A stretch of 64,000 bases of DNA from Burkholderia seminalis DSM 23518 (GCF_902832885.1 NZ_CADFDK010000013.1:1-64000); one strand, 5' to 3'; counted from the first letter of the stretch, positions 18,846 through 29,246 are shown. The notes: generated by a model from the sequence alone, not told the origin. Program-made: numbers and translations.

Positions 18846-19742
18846 ATGAAAAATATCGAACAATTACCGCACGATCCGCCGCTGCGCGCGGTGCGCGCGT
18901 TCGAAGCGTTTGCGCGTCTCGGGTCGGTCACCGCGGCGGCGGGCGAACTCGACATCACGCCGTCGGCCGTCAGCCATCAGCTGCAACTGCTGGAAGCGTT
19001 CATCCAGACGCCGCTGACGGTCCGCGAAGGCCGGCTGCTCGCGCTCACCGACGAAGGGCGCGACTATTACCGTTCGATCAGCGCGGCGTTCTCGGTGCTG
19101 CGCAGCGCGACGCGCTTCGTGCGCGACCGCTCGTCGCTGCGGCAGATCACCGTCAGCCTGATTCCGCTGCTCGGCATCGGCTGGTTCATTCCGCGGCTGC
19201 ACGCGTTCCTCGCCGACAACACGGACGTCGACGTCACGGTGCTGTACGCCCATCACCGCAACTACCGAAGCGACGCGTCGGACCTGTCGATCCGCTTCGG
19301 CACCGGCGACTGGCCCGGCTACCGCTGCGAACGGCTGCTGCCGGGCGCGATGGTGCCGATGTGCAGCCCGTCGTTCCTGACGCGCCACGGGCCGTTCCGC
19401 ACGCCGGCCGATCTCGCCCGGGCGCCGCTCGTGCACGACGAGGATCGCAGCACGTGGGTCAACTGGCTGCAGGGTGCCGGCGTGCGGCACGTGTCGCACG
19501 CGGTGGGGCCGATGTTCGAGGATGGGCAGCTCACGCTGAGCGCCGCGCGTGCGGATCTCGGCGCGGCGCTGCTGCGCGCGCCGCTGGTCGAGCGCGAGCT
19601 GGCGAACGGCGAGCTCGTGAAGCTGTTCGATCACGCGCTCGACGACGGGCGCGATTACTACCTTTGCACGCGCGAGGACGCGGACATGCCGGACGGGGCG
19701 CGGCGGCTCGCCGAGTGGCTGAGGAAGATGGCGGGGATCTGA
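18846..19742 (+). CDS. LysR-family regulator, GcvA-like
   Basis: 298 residues. GcvA-type opening PPLRAVRAFEAFARLGSVTA, helix-turn-helix AAAGELDITPSAVSHQLQLLE (residues about 36-56), and an effector domain with SLIPLLGIGWFIPRLHAF and DLSIRFGTGDWPG. It is read away from the binding protein/hydrolase operon and probably regulates it, with a thiazoline, carbamoyl-cysteine or cysteine-related signal (inference from position). Confidence 0.9.
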   Translation: MKNIEQLPHDPPLRAVRAFEAFARLGSVTAAAGELDITPSAVSHQLQLLEAFIQTPLTVREGRLLALTDEGRDYYRSISAAFSVLRSATRFVRDRSSLRQITVSLIPLLGIGWFIPRLHAFLADNTDVDVTVLYAHHRNYRSDASDLSIRFGTGDWPGYRCERLLPGAMVPMCSPSFLTRHGPFRTPADLARAPLVHDEDRSTWVNWLQGAGVRHVSHAVGPMFEDGQLTLSAARADLGAALLRAPLVERELANGELVKLFDHALDDGRDYYLCTREDADMPDGARRLAEWLRKMAGI

Positions 19743-19777
19743 GCGGAACGTGCCGCGCCGGCGGAACGACGCTCGGA

Positions 19778-20143
19778 ATGGTAAAAGCGCTCTTCGACAC
19801 CAACATCCTGATCGACTATTTGGGCGGCGTGGAATCGGCACGCGTGGAACTGGGCCGCTACGACTATCGAGCGATCAGCACGATCTCGTGGATGGAGGTG
19901 CTGGCCGGTACGCCCGCACAGGACGAGGCGCCCATCCGCGCATGGCTCTCGTCGTTTGATGTCATCGCGCTCGACCACACCGTTGCGAATCGCGTCGTGA
20001 CAATCCGTCAGGAGCGGCGCATCCGCCTGCCCGACGCAATTGTCTGGGCATCGGCACAAGTCAACGGGCTCCTGCTCGTGTCGCGCAACACGAAGGATTT
20101 CCCCGCCACCGAACCCGACGTCCGCGTTCCCTACACGCTCTGA
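19778..20143 (+). CDS. VapC-like PIN-domain ribonuclease, no antitoxin visible
   Basis: 121 residues. PIN fold with the acidic quartet of VapC toxins: FDTNILIDYL (Asp8), SWMEVLAGT (Glu), RLPDAIVWASA (Asp) and SRNTKDF (Asp). VapC enzymes cut specific tRNAs or rRNA. The gene starts only 35 bases after the LysR stop and no VapB-like frame exists upstream or downstream, so the antitoxin is missing or encoded elsewhere. There is no clear ribosome-binding site, so expression may be low. Confidence 0.85.
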   Translation: MVKALFDTNILIDYLGGVESARVELGRYDYRAISTISWMEVLAGTPAQDEAPIRAWLSSFDVIALDHTVANRVVTIRQERRIRLPDAIVWASAQVNGLLLVSRNTKDFPATEPDVRVPYTL

Positions 20144-20406
20144 GCCGCCGCATACCGCGACACCTTGCCCTCCCGTCGCACCGGACACGATCGCGCGAGA
20201 CGTTCGTCCAGCGCCCGCGCTCGTCCGCATTCGACAGCCATCCGCCCCGCGCTCGACAAGCCGCTCCCCCAGGCCCGCACAATCAAGGGCCGGAAGCAGA
20301 TAGAAAATCCCGATGCCCCGGATTGAAACAAGCAATTTCACAAGCTCCGGGTGAACCCGGATACTGGCAACACTCCACTCACCACTGAAGACAAGGAATT
20401 CTCCAG
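20144..20406 (+). promoter_or_regulatory. ahpC promoter region with a short hairpin
   Basis: 263 bases without a gene. TCCGGG (20346-20351) pairs with CCCGGA (20356-20361) over a TGAA loop about 45 bases before the ahpC start, and AAGGA (20393-20397) is the likely ribosome-binding site. An OxyR site is expected for this gene family but I could not identify one confidently. Confidence 0.5.
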
Positions 20407-20970
20407 ATGCCGATCATCAACACCCAAATCAAGCCGTTCAAGGCAACCGCTTACCACAACGGCGATTTCGTGCCCGTCTCGGAAGAGAACTTCAAGGGCA
20501 AGTGGTCCGTCGTCGTGTTCTACCCGGCCGACTTCACGTTCGTCTGCCCGACCGAGCTGGGCGACCTCGCCGACCGTTACGCGGAATTCCAGAAGCTGGG
20601 TGTCGAAATCTACGGCGTGTCGACCGACACGCACTTCACGCACAAGGCATGGCACGACACGTCGGACACGATCGCCAAGATCAAGTACCCGATGATCGGC
20701 GACCCGACGCTCACGCTGTCGCGCAACTTCGACGTGCTGATCGAGGAAGAAGGGATGGCCCTGCGCGGCACGTTCGTGATCAACCCGGAAGGCGAGATCA
20801 AGCTGTGCGAAATCCACGACAACGGCATCGGCCGCGACGCAGGCGAACTGCTGCGCAAGGTGCAGGCTGCGCAATACATCGCGGCGCACCCGGGTGAAGT
20901 GTGCCCGGCCAAGTGGACGCCGGGCGCGGAAACGCTGACCCCGTCGCTCGACCTGATCGGCAAGATCTGA
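20407..20970 (+). CDS. ahpC: Alkyl hydroperoxide reductase, peroxiredoxin subunit AhpC
   Basis: 187 residues, the standard length. Typical 2-Cys peroxiredoxin reducing organic peroxides and H2O2 in the cytoplasm. The peroxidatic Cys47 is in [11 protein letters not shown] and the resolving Cys166 in [10 protein letters not shown]; Thr and Arg of the active site are in place ([16 protein letters not shown]). Recycled by AhpF, encoded 120 bases downstream. High confidence. Confidence 0.97.
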   Translation: MPIINTQIKPFKATAYHNGDFVPVSEENFKGKWSVVVFYPADFTFVCPTELGDLADRYAEFQKLGVEIYGVSTDTHFTHKAWHDTSDTIAKIKYPMIGDPTLTLSRNFDVLIEEEGMALRGTFVINPEGEIKLCEIHDNGIGRDAGELLRKVQAAQYIAAHPGEVCPAKWTPGAETLTPSLDLIGKI

Positions 20971-20983
20971 CGATCGCGCCGCG

Positions 20984-21031
20984 CGCCATCGCACGAGGCG
21001 CGCGATGGCGGGCCGCCGCGGCACGCGGCCC
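20984..21031 (+). promoter_or_regulatory. Two stem-loops between ahpC and ahpF
   Basis: CGCCATCGC (20984-20992) pairs with GCGATGGCG (21002-21010), and immediately after it GGGCCGC (21010-21016) pairs with GCGGCCC (21025-21031). Neither has a T-run after it. Such stems often stabilise the upstream message, giving more AhpC than AhpF. Confidence 0.7.
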
Positions 21032-21090
21032 GCACCCTCCTCCGGCACGACGTGCCCGACCAGCATAATCAATACGGAATCCGAAACGCC

Positions 21091-22689
21091 ATGCTCGACG
21101 CCAATCTCAAGAACCAACTCAAAGCGTACCTCGAAAAAATCACGCGCCCGATCGAACTCGTCGCTTCGCTCGACGACAGCGCGAAATCGCGGGAACTGCT
21201 GGCGCTGCTGAACGAGATTGCGTCGCTGACGGATCGCGTGACCGTTGCGGAACGCCGCGACGACGCCGAGCGCAAGCCGTCGTTCTCGATCGGCGAACCC
21301 GGCAAGCCGGCCGGCATCCGCTTCGCCGGCATCCCGATGGGCCATGAATTCACGTCGCTCGTGCTCGCGTTGCTGCAGACGGGCGGCCACCCGATCAAGC
21401 TCGACGACGACGTGATCGAACAGATCCGCGCGCTCGACGGCGATTACGCATTCGAGACGTATTTCTCGCTGTCGTGCCAGAACTGCCCGGAAGTCGTGCA
21501 GGCGCTGAACGTGATGTCGCTGATCAACCCGCGCATCCGCCACGTCGCGATCGACGGCGCACTGTTCCAGGATGAAGTCGAGTCGCGCCAGATCATGGCC
21601 GTGCCGACGATGTTCCTGAACGGCGCGTCGTTCGGCCAGGGCCGCAGCAGCGTGAAGGAAATCCTCGCGAAGCTCGACACGGGCGCCGGCGAACGCGCGG
21701 CGAAGTCGCTCGAAAACAAGCCGGTGTTCGACACGCTGATCGTCGGCGGCGGCCCGGCAGGCGCGGCAGCCGCCATCTACTCGGCGCGCAAGGGCATCGC
21801 GACGGGCGTCGTCGCCGAGCGTTTCGGCGGCCAGGTGCTCGACACGATGGCGATCGAGAACTTCGTGTCGGTGCAGGAAACCGAAGGGCCGAAGTTCGCG
21901 ACCGCGCTCGAGCAGCACGTGAAGCAGTACGACGTCGACATCATGGACGTGCAGCGCGCCGACGCGCTGATTCCGGGCGACGTGCACCAGATCCGCCTCG
22001 CGAACGGCGCGGTGCTGAAGGCGAGGACGATCGTGCTCGCGACCGGCGCGCGCTGGCGCGAAATCAACGTGCCGGGCGAGCGCGAGTACCGCAACCGCGG
22101 TGTCGCGTACTGCCCGCACTGCGACGGCCCGCTGTTCAAGGGCAAGCGCGTCGCGGTGGTCGGCGGCGGCAACTCGGGCGTCGAGGCCGCGATCGACCTG
22201 GCCGGCATCGTGAAGGAAGTCACGCTGATCGAATTCGGCGCGCAACTGCGCGCGGACGAAGTGCTGCAGCGCAAGCTGCGCAGCCTGCCGAACGTGACGA
22301 TCGTCACGCAGGCGCAGACGACCGAGCTGACCGGCGACGGCAGCAAGCTGAACGGGCTAGTCTACAAGGATCTGCGCTCGGGCGACACGCGGCGCATCGA
22401 TCTCGAAGGCGTGTTCGTGCAGATCGGCCTCGTGCCGAACACCGAATGGCTGAAAGGGACGGTCGAACTGTCGAAGCACGGCGAGATCGTCGTCGATGCG
22501 CGCGGTGCGACGTCGGTGCCGGGCGTGTTCGCGGCCGGCGACGTGACGACGGTGCCGTTCAAGCAGATCGTGATCGCCGTGGGCGAAGGCGCGAAGGCGT
22601 CGCTCGGCGCGTTCGACCACCTGATCCGCCAGGACGTGGCGCCGGCCGCCGCGCCGCAGCCGCAAGCGGAAGAAGCGGTCGCCGCATAA
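21091..22689 (+). CDS. ahpF: Alkyl hydroperoxide reductase, flavoprotein subunit AhpF
   Basis: 532 residues. N-terminal tandem thioredoxin-like domain with redox pair Cys129/Cys132 ([10 protein letters not shown]), then a thioredoxin-reductase-like FAD/NAD(P)H module: GGGPAG at 219-224, LATGARWR, redox pair Cys341/Cys344 (YCPHCDGP), [15 protein letters not shown] for NAD binding, and [15 protein letters not shown] for FAD. Passes electrons from NADH to AhpC. The ATG at 21091 matches the family start ([14 protein letters not shown]); an upstream GTG at 21052 would add an atypical extension. Confidence 0.96.
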   Translation: MLDANLKNQLKAYLEKITRPIELVASLDDSAKSRELLALLNEIASLTDRVTVAERRDDAERKPSFSIGEPGKPAGIRFAGIPMGHEFTSLVLALLQTGGHPIKLDDDVIEQIRALDGDYAFETYFSLSCQNCPEVVQALNVMSLINPRIRHVAIDGALFQDEVESRQIMAVPTMFLNGASFGQGRSSVKEILAKLDTGAGERAAKSLENKPVFDTLIVGGGPAGAAAAIYSARKGIATGVVAERFGGQVLDTMAIENFVSVQETEGPKFATALEQHVKQYDVDIMDVQRADALIPGDVHQIRLANGAVLKARTIVLATGARWREINVPGEREYRNRGVAYCPHCDGPLFKGKRVAVVGGGNSGVEAAIDLAGIVKEVTLIEFGAQLRADEVLQRKLRSLPNVTIVTQAQTTELTGDGSKLNGLVYKDLRSGDTRRIDLEGVFVQIGLVPNTEWLKGTVELSKHGEIVVDARGATSVPGVFAAGDVTTVPFKQIVIAVGEGAKASLGAFDHLIRQDVAPAAAPQPQAEEAVAA

Positions 22690-22721
22690 CGCCCTTCGGC
22701 GTACCGGATTGTCTCTCTTGG

Positions 22722-22760
22722 CCCCGCATGCTTTGGTCGGCATGCGGGGTCCTTTTTATT
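22722..22760 (+). terminator. Intrinsic terminator after ahpF
   Basis: Perfect 10-bp stem CCCCGCATGC (22722-22731) with GCATGCGGGG (22740-22749), 8-base loop, followed by TCCTTTTTATT. It starts 33 bases after the ahpF stop. It also lies just beyond the end of the convergent gene on the other strand. Confidence 0.93.
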
Positions 22761-22775
22761 CGGAAGTTGGCGCGG

Positions 22776-23534
22776 CTACTTGGTTGCGGTCGGATCGCCG
22801 TTCGCGGGCGCGGGTGTCGTCGACTTGAAGTTGCTCGATGCGCGGACCAGTTGCTCGGTCATCGCGGCGGCGACCGGATTCGCGCCGGACGAATTCCCCT
22901 GGCGGGACGAACCGGCGCTTGCCGACATCGACGACATCGGCGGCGGCGGCAACGACGGATCGAGCTTCGCCGATTCCCGGACCAGCGCGGCCGTCTCCGG
23001 CGTTTCGGATTTCGTCGCGGCCGGCGCGGCGGCTGCATGGCGTTCGAGGCCGTCGCGCTTGCGCGGCGCACGTTGCGCGTCCTGCGCGGATGCGGCCGAT
23101 GGAGCGGGTTTGACGGCCGGCGCCGGCGGGGTCGAATCCTGCGCATCCACCGTCACCACGTTGACTTTCGGCGGCGGTGCGGCGGGCTTCGTCACCGGTT
23201 GCGGCTTGTCGCTGACGACCGGAACCGCGGGCACGGCCGCAGGCGCCGCGTCGATCCGCGCGGTTTCAGCCGGCGCAGGCGTGGGTGCGGACGGAGGCGG
23301 CGCGGCCGCGACCTGTTTCGATGCCGTCGCGGCAGCCGGTGCCGGCGGCGCGATGGCGCCCTGCACCGCATGATCGTTGCTCGCGGGTGCCGCGGCGACC
23401 GGCGCGGCCGAATCGCCGATGCCGGCGTCTTCGATCGCACGGTGGTCCGCGCGCAGGAGCATCACGTAGCCAGTGCCGGCCGCGGCTACCAGGAGCGCAC
23501 CGGCGATCATCAAGGTCTTGCGGGTACTCGTCAT
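22776..23534 (-). CDS. Membrane-anchored Ala/Pro-rich protein of unknown function
   Basis: 252 residues. One N-terminal membrane helix (about residues 8-27, LMIAGALLVAAAGTGYVMLL), then a long Ala/Pro-rich periplasmic segment (about 45-180) and a Ser/Gly/Asn-rich C-terminal third without recognisable motifs. Composition resembles TonB- or SPOR-type linkers but no terminal domain is seen. Not recognised. Convergent with ahpF. Confidence 0.65.
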   Translation of the reverse strand: MTSTRKTLMIAGALLVAAAGTGYVMLLRADHRAIEDAGIGDSAAPVAAAPASNDHAVQGAIAPPAPAAATASKQVAAAPPPSAPTPAPAETARIDAAPAAVPAVPVVSDKPQPVTKPAAPPPKVNVVTVDAQDSTPPAPAVKPAPSAASAQDAQRAPRKRDGLERHAAAAPAATKSETPETAALVRESAKLDPSLPPPPMSSMSASAGSSRQGNSSGANPVAAAMTEQLVRASSNFKSTTPAPANGDPTATK

Positions 23535-23693
23535 GCTTGCTCACCGATCATTTCGACGTGAACAAGCCATCATACGCGGCCGTCGGTCATTGATCCCGCA
23601 TGAATACATTTGGTTGCATTGATGGCGGCCGAGGGCCGCCGATGCGATGCCGCGCGCCCTATCGTCAGACGGAAAAATGCCTGCTCGTCCCCG

Positions 23694-24593
23694 TCAGATA
23701 CAGAAAATTGCAACCGCGATCCCGCCGAACAGCAGCCACTTCACGATGTAGTACACGGTGCGATTCCATGCCTTCAATCGCTTGCCGGCGCGGCGAATCG
23801 CATACAGGTACCTGAACGCACGATTGAGGCCGCCCGTGCGATCGCCCGTTTCGTTCGGCGACGCCGCCGCGCGCATCAGCAGTTGCCCGAACGCATCGTT
23901 GATGCGCTGCGCCCAGCGATATCTCATCGGGCGGTCGATGTCGCAGAACAGGATCACGCGATCGTGCCCGGTGCGGTTTTCGGCCCAGTGCAGGTACGTC
24001 TCGTCGAACATCACGGCCTCCCCGTCCCGCCATGCATACGACTCGCCGTCCACGACGATCCGGCACGCGTCGTCGTTCGGCGTATCGAGCCCGAGGTGGT
24101 AGCGCAGCGAGCCCGCGTACGGATCGCGATGCAGCCCGAGTTTCCCGCCCGGCGGCAACTGCGCGAACATCGCCGCCTTGATCGACGGAATCCGCGACAG
24201 GATCTCGACCGAGCGTGGACACAGCGCCTGCGCGGACGGATGCGGCGCGTCGTACCACTTCAGGTAGAAACGCTTCCAGCCGTGGCGAAAGAACGAATTG
24301 AAGCCGATGTCGTTGTACTCGCCGGACGCCTTGATCCGGCTCGCGTCGCGCAACGCGAGCGCTTCGCCGCGAAACGTGCGCCATTCGCGCCGTAGCACCG
24401 CGAGCTCCGGAAAGTGATCCGTATCGAGAAACGGCGTGGTCGGCACCGACGAGAACGCGTAAGAAAAGCAGTTCAGCGGTGCGGTGAAGGTCGAGTGATC
24501 GGATAGTTGCCTGAACAACCTGTGCCGAACCTTGCCGCGCCGATGCGTGTACACGACACACGCAACGAACACGATCAACAGGACCCAGCGCAT
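23694..24593 (-). CDS. lpxO: Lipid A 2-hydroxylase LpxO-like dioxygenase
   Basis: 299 residues. Aspartyl/asparaginyl beta-hydroxylase fold, Fe(II)/2-oxoglutarate dependent. N-terminal membrane helix (MRWVLLIVFVACVVYTH) and a C-terminal one (YYIVKWLLFGGIAVAIFCI) anchor it at the inner membrane. The HxD motif is in LGLHRDPYAGSLRYHLGL, the distal His in DETYLHWAENRTGHDRVIL with Arg for 2-oxoglutarate. LpxO hydroxylates the secondary myristate of lipid A, a known feature of Burkholderia and Salmonella lipid A. Paralogues exist, so the precise acyl position is inferred. Confidence 0.88.
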   Translation of the reverse strand: MRWVLLIVFVACVVYTHRRGKVRHRLFRQLSDHSTFTAPLNCFSYAFSSVPTTPFLDTDHFPELAVLRREWRTFRGEALALRDASRIKASGEYNDIGFNSFFRHGWKRFYLKWYDAPHPSAQALCPRSVEILSRIPSIKAAMFAQLPPGGKLGLHRDPYAGSLRYHLGLDTPNDDACRIVVDGESYAWRDGEAVMFDETYLHWAENRTGHDRVILFCDIDRPMRYRWAQRINDAFGQLLMRAAASPNETGDRTGGLNRAFRYLYAIRRAGKRLKAWNRTVYYIVKWLLFGGIAVAIFCI

Positions 24594-24720
24594 CGATATT
24601 TCCCCCGTAAGCTGTTTGCCGAAATTCTAGGTAGGGGGAAAAATTCCTGCACTGACGCGCAGGTCGTGCGGCGTGCGTCGTCACCACGCGGCGAATTGCC
24701 GGATCGACCGTGCCGAAACG

Positions 24721-24750
24721 CCGAAAGGCCCGAGAATACGGGCTTTTCGG
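24721..24750 (-). terminator. Stem-loop beyond the broken CMD-family gene
   Basis: CCGAAAGGCCCG (24721-24732) pairs with CGGGCTTTTCGG (24739-24750) with one G-T wobble and a 6-base loop. It lies 50 bases past the end of the leftward-reading gene, where its operon should end. There is no proper T-run, so it may be a weak terminator. Confidence 0.6.
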
Positions 24751-24800
24751 GCCATCCTGGCGCGCGTGCGGCGTGCTCCCGACGCAGGCGCCGCCGGCGA

Positions 24801-25353
24801 TTATTCCGGAAACGGCAAATCAGTTTGTCCGTCTGCACGCATACCGAACGTGTTCAGCGTCATCGCGACGAGTGCGTAGTAACCGAGCAGCGCGACGAGA
24901 TTCACCACGGTCTCGTGGCCGAAGCGCGCCTGTGTGCGCGAACGTCGCATCGCTCACGCGGCGCGTGTCGTACAGCTCGCTGGCGAATGCGTATATCAGT
25001 GCGTCGTCGTCCGATTCGAATGCGGGCGCGACGCCCAGCCGGATCGCTTCGGCCGTCGCCGCCGGCACACCGGCGTCAAGCGCGATCGGATGATGGATGT
25101 GCCACTCGGCCTGCGAGCGCCAGCGCGCGGCCGTTACGAGAATCGCGAGTTCCGACAGGCGCAGCGGCAGGCCCGTGCGATAGCGGCAGAACGCGCCGAG
25201 CTTCTGCGCGTGCTGGGCCAGCTCGGGGCTCGCGATCCAGCCGAGGAACGGCCCGTTCAGGTTGCCGCGCGGACCACTGAGGATGTCGGCCAGCACAGCC
25301 TTCTGCTCGTCGGTGGCCAATGCGGGATCGAAAGGAGGCAGTCTGTCTGTCAT
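24801..25353 (-). pseudogene. Carboxymuconolactone decarboxylase-family protein, frameshifted
   Basis: Starts at 25353 (MTDRLPPFDPALATDEQKAV) and reads as a normal CMD / AhpD-like protein through LSELAILVTAARWRSQAEWH and SELYDTRRVSDATFAHT. At about 24930-24940 the frame is lost: the original frame goes on as Arg-rich nonsense, while another frame restores a family-like end, ARFGHETVVNLVALLGYYAL, stopping at 24801. Restoring sense needs two bases added (or one removed). Family members usually end exactly this way, so either the gene is broken here or the sequence has an error. No CxxC is present, so peroxidase activity is doubtful anyway. Confidence 0.75.
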
Positions 25354-25378
25354 GGTCGGGATTCGATGAAGTCGGGAT

Positions 25379-26713
25379 TCACGCGCCGGCCGACGCGAGC
25401 GCCGCGCCAATCGCGCCGGACAGCCGCTCGACGATCGTGTCGATCTGCGGCGCGGTACTGATGAACGGCGGCGCCACCAGGATGTGATCGCCGTGCACGC
25501 CGTCGATCGTGCCACCCATCGGGTACACCATCAACCCGCGCTGCATCGCTTCGCGCTTGACCGCCGCATGCAGCCTCAGCGCGGGATCGAACGTCGCCTT
25601 GGTGTCGCGATCGCGCACGAGCTCGATGCCGACGAACAGCCCGCGACCGCGCACGTCGCCGACATGCGGATGCGTACCATAATGCTCGCGCAACGATGCA
25701 CGCAACTGCTCGCCGCGCGCCTTCACGTTGTCGAGCAGTTTCTCTTCGGCGATCACGCGCTGGACTTCGAGCGCGGCCGCGCACGCGGTCGCGTGGCCGA
25801 GGTACGTGTGGCCGTGCTGGAAGAAACCCGAGCCGTCGACGATCGTCCGGTAGATGCGGTCGCTCACCAGTGTCGCACCGATCGGCTGGTAGCCCGCGCC
25901 GAGCCCCTTCGCGATCGTCAGCAGGTCGGGCGCGACGTCGTCTTCTTCGCACGCGAACAGGTAGCCGGTGCGCCCCATCCCCGCCATGATCTCGTCGAGG
26001 ATCAGCAGCACGCCGTACTTGTCGCACACCGCGCGGATCTTCTTCAGGTACGTGCGCACCGGCGGCACCGCGCCGGCCGTTGCGCCCACCACCGTCTCCG
26101 CGACGAACGCCGCGACGTTTTCCGCGCCGAGTTCGACGATCTTCCGTTCAAGCTCGTCCGCCAGACGCTGCGCGTACGCTTCGTCGGTTTCGCCCGATTG
26201 CCGGTCGCGGTACGCATAACACGGGCTCACGTGATGCGCTTCGATCAGCAGCGGCAGGAACGGCTCGCGGCGCCATGCGTTGCCGCCTATCGCGAGTGCG
26301 CCGAGCGTGTTGCCGTGGTAGCTCTGCCGCCGCGCGATGAAATGCCGGCGCTGCGGCTCGCCCTTCTCGACGAAATACTGGCGCGCGAGCTTCAGCGCGG
26401 CCTCGATCGCCTCGGATCCGCCCGACACGAAATACACGTGTTCGAGGCCGGCCGGCGCGGCGTCGACGAGCCGGTCGGCGAGTTCTTCCGCCACGTCGGT
26501 CGTGAAGAACGACGTATGCGCGTACGCCAGTTGCTGCGCCTGCCGCTTGATCGCGTCGATCACGCGCTGGTTGCTGTGGCCCAGACACGACACGGCCGCG
26601 CCGCCGCACGCGTCGATATAGCGTTTGCCGGTCGAATCGATGATCTCGATGCCGTCGCCTGCAACGGCAACGGGCAAGGTGGCGCGCGGAGCGCGATGGA
26701 AAACGGTCGTCAT
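25379..26713 (-). CDS. Class III PLP aminotransferase
   Basis: 444 residues. Omega-amino acid:pyruvate / diamine-type aminotransferase: VYFVSGGSEAIEAALKLARQ binds cofactor phosphate, RRQSYHGNTLGAL, LLILDEIMAGMGRTG with the Asp contacting the pyridine N, and the PLP lysine Lys269 in LLTIAKGLGAGYQPIGA. Start at 26713 has GAGG six bases upstream; an in-frame ATG at 26725 is possible. It follows a C45-family gene and an amino acid importer on the same strand, so its substrate is probably the imported or released amine. Exact donor unknown. Confidence 0.9.
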   Translation of the reverse strand: MTTVFHRAPRATLPVAVAGDGIEIIDSTGKRYIDACGGAAVSCLGHSNQRVIDAIKRQAQQLAYAHTSFFTTDVAEELADRLVDAAPAGLEHVYFVSGGSEAIEAALKLARQYFVEKGEPQRRHFIARRQSYHGNTLGALAIGGNAWRREPFLPLLIEAHHVSPCYAYRDRQSGETDEAYAQRLADELERKIVELGAENVAAFVAETVVGATAGAVPPVRTYLKKIRAVCDKYGVLLILDEIMAGMGRTGYLFACEEDDVAPDLLTIAKGLGAGYQPIGATLVSDRIYRTIVDGSGFFQHGHTYLGHATACAAALEVQRVIAEEKLLDNVKARGEQLRASLREHYGTHPHVGDVRGRGLFVGIELVRDRDTKATFDPALRLHAAVKREAMQRGLMVYPMGGTIDGVHGDHILVAPPFISTAPQIDTIVERLSGAIGAALASAGA

Positions 26714-26728
26714 GCGTGGCCTCATGGA

Positions 26729-27787
26729 TCAGGACGCGTCGGGCGCGCGTCCGGACGGCACGATGCGCGTCGCGAAGCGCCGCGTGCCGTGTTGATGAAC
26801 GGTGAAATCGATTGATGCCGAGCCAATCGCGAACACGGCGGTTGCCAGCGTATTCTCGCCGTCGGGGTCGGCCGGATCGTCACGGTAGATCGGCAGCCCT
26901 TGCGGCGCGCGATCGCCGAGCACGCGCAGCAATGCGCGTTCGTCGACCGCGTCGATGCCGGGCATCAGCGTGTCGACGCGGCGCTGGCGGTCGGCCGACG
27001 ATTGCGTGACGATCTGCGCTTGCGCGTCGCAACCGGGATGCACCAGATGGTTCGCATGGCCCGACAGTCGCGCGACGTCGACGACCGAACAACGCGCGAC
27101 GCTCGCCTCGATGCTCAGCAAGCGTTCGTCGCCGGTCGCGCCGAGCGTGTGATGAAAGCCGCTCGCGCGCGCATGCCCGCGCAGCACGTCGGCCGCCGCG
27201 TCGAGCGATGTCGCGTCGAGCACCGCGCGCGCGAGGATCATGCGCGGCACGCCGGCTGCCGGCGTGCGGATGCGCAGATTGTTGATCGTCTGCACGATGC
27301 CCGCGCGGTTCGCGGCAAACGTATGGCCCGGCAGCGAACCGGGGTAATAGAAACTGACGAAACCCGGCTTGCCGGCCGGCTGCACGTCGACGAGCAGGCA
27401 ACGCTCGCGCAGGAACGGATCGCCGTCCTCGTTGTGCGCGATCCAGCGCGTACCGTCGGCATCGCGCGCGGCGAGCGTCGTACAGCCGTCCGGCGCGTGA
27501 TGGATCAGTTCGCCGCGGCAGTTCCACAGGAAGACGTCCTCGGCCGGCCAGCCGATGCCCGCCGCGATCCCGTCCAGTTCCGCGACGAGATCGGGGTAAG
27601 CGGCCAGCGCGGCCTGCCGCAGCGCATCGACGAACGGATGGCCGCGCCAGCCTCGCACGGCCTGCCATGCGCTGCTCTGCCGCATGTACGTGTCGAATAC
27701 GGGGCGGGCAAGCTCGCCGAGGCGCACGCCGATGTCGAACGGCGCACCGGCGATGACGGGAGAAAGGGAAAGCGGCATGTCGGCCAT
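26729..27787 (-). CDS. C45-family peptidase / acyl-CoA:6-APA acyltransferase-like
   Basis: 352 residues. Ntn-hydrolase of the penicillin acyltransferase family: WNCRGELIHHAPDGCTTLAA places the autocatalytic nucleophile at Cys102, followed by WIAHNEDGDPFLRERCLLV and TFAANRAGIVQTINNLRI. Such enzymes process themselves between Gly and Cys, then hydrolyse or transfer amide-linked acyl groups. In bacteria the substrates are mostly unknown. Placed between an amino acid ABC importer and an aminotransferase, it may free an amine from an N-acylated compound. Confidence 0.85.
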   Translation of the reverse strand: MADMPLSLSPVIAGAPFDIGVRLGELARPVFDTYMRQSSAWQAVRGWRGHPFVDALRQAALAAYPDLVAELDGIAAGIGWPAEDVFLWNCRGELIHHAPDGCTTLAARDADGTRWIAHNEDGDPFLRERCLLVDVQPAGKPGFVSFYYPGSLPGHTFAANRAGIVQTINNLRIRTPAAGVPRMILARAVLDATSLDAAADVLRGHARASGFHHTLGATGDERLLSIEASVARCSVVDVARLSGHANHLVHPGCDAQAQIVTQSSADRQRRVDTLMPGIDAVDERALLRVLGDRAPQGLPIYRDDPADPDGENTLATAVFAIGSASIDFTVHQHGTRRFATRIVPSGRAPDAS

Positions 27788-27798
27788 TTCGGTTTCGT

Positions 27799-28523
<725 letters not shown>

Positions 28524-28527
<4 letters not shown>

Positions 28528-29180
28528 AAGATGCGCATCCTTTTCTCGACGATCCGCAGCGTCAGCGTCATGGCGCCGGTCAGCAGCAGATAGATGATCG
28601 CCACCGCTGTCCAGATCTCGACCGCCTGGAAATTGCCCGCGATGATTTCCTGCCCCTTGCGCGTCAGCTCGCCGACGCCGATCACGATGAACAGCGACGT
28701 GTCCTTCAGGCTCACGATGCACTGGTTGCCGAGCGGCGGAATCAGCCGCCGGAACGCGAGCGGCCCGACCACCTTGAGCAGCACGCGCGGCATCGACAAG
28801 CCCATCGCGAGCCCCGCTTCCGTCAGCCCCTTCGGAATCGACAGCAGCGCGCCGCGCACCACTTCCGCGAGATACGCGCCGGAATTCACCGTGATCGCGA
28901 TGATCGCGGCCGTCAGGCCGTCGATGCGGATATGCGCGAGCAGCGGCAGCGCGAAGTACAGGAACATCACCTGCACGACGATCGGCGTGCCGCGGATCAG
29001 TTCAATATAGATCTGGGCGAGCACGTTCATCGCCTTCGGTCCGTATGCGCGGAACATCCCCGCGATCATCCCGACGATGAAGCCGCCCACCAGCCCGAAA
29101 AATGCGATGAACACCGTCAACCGGACCCCGTCCATCAGGTCCGGCAACGCCGCCCAGATCGCCGACCAATCGAAATTCAC
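28524..29180 (-). CDS. Polar amino acid ABC importer, permease
   Basis: 218 residues, GTG start at 29180 chosen because GGGGAG lies six to nine bases upstream; a longer frame to 29231 would add Arg-rich nonsense. Five membrane helices and the EAA-type loop ([20 protein letters not shown]) of the HisM/GlnP family. Single permease, probably a homodimer. TM example: [20 protein letters not shown]. Confidence 0.92.
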
Positions 29181-29246
29181 TTGTCGCTCCCCGTTCGAAT
29201 CAAGACCGGCGCGGCCATCCGGCCGCGCCATGGTGCGCCGTCACGC

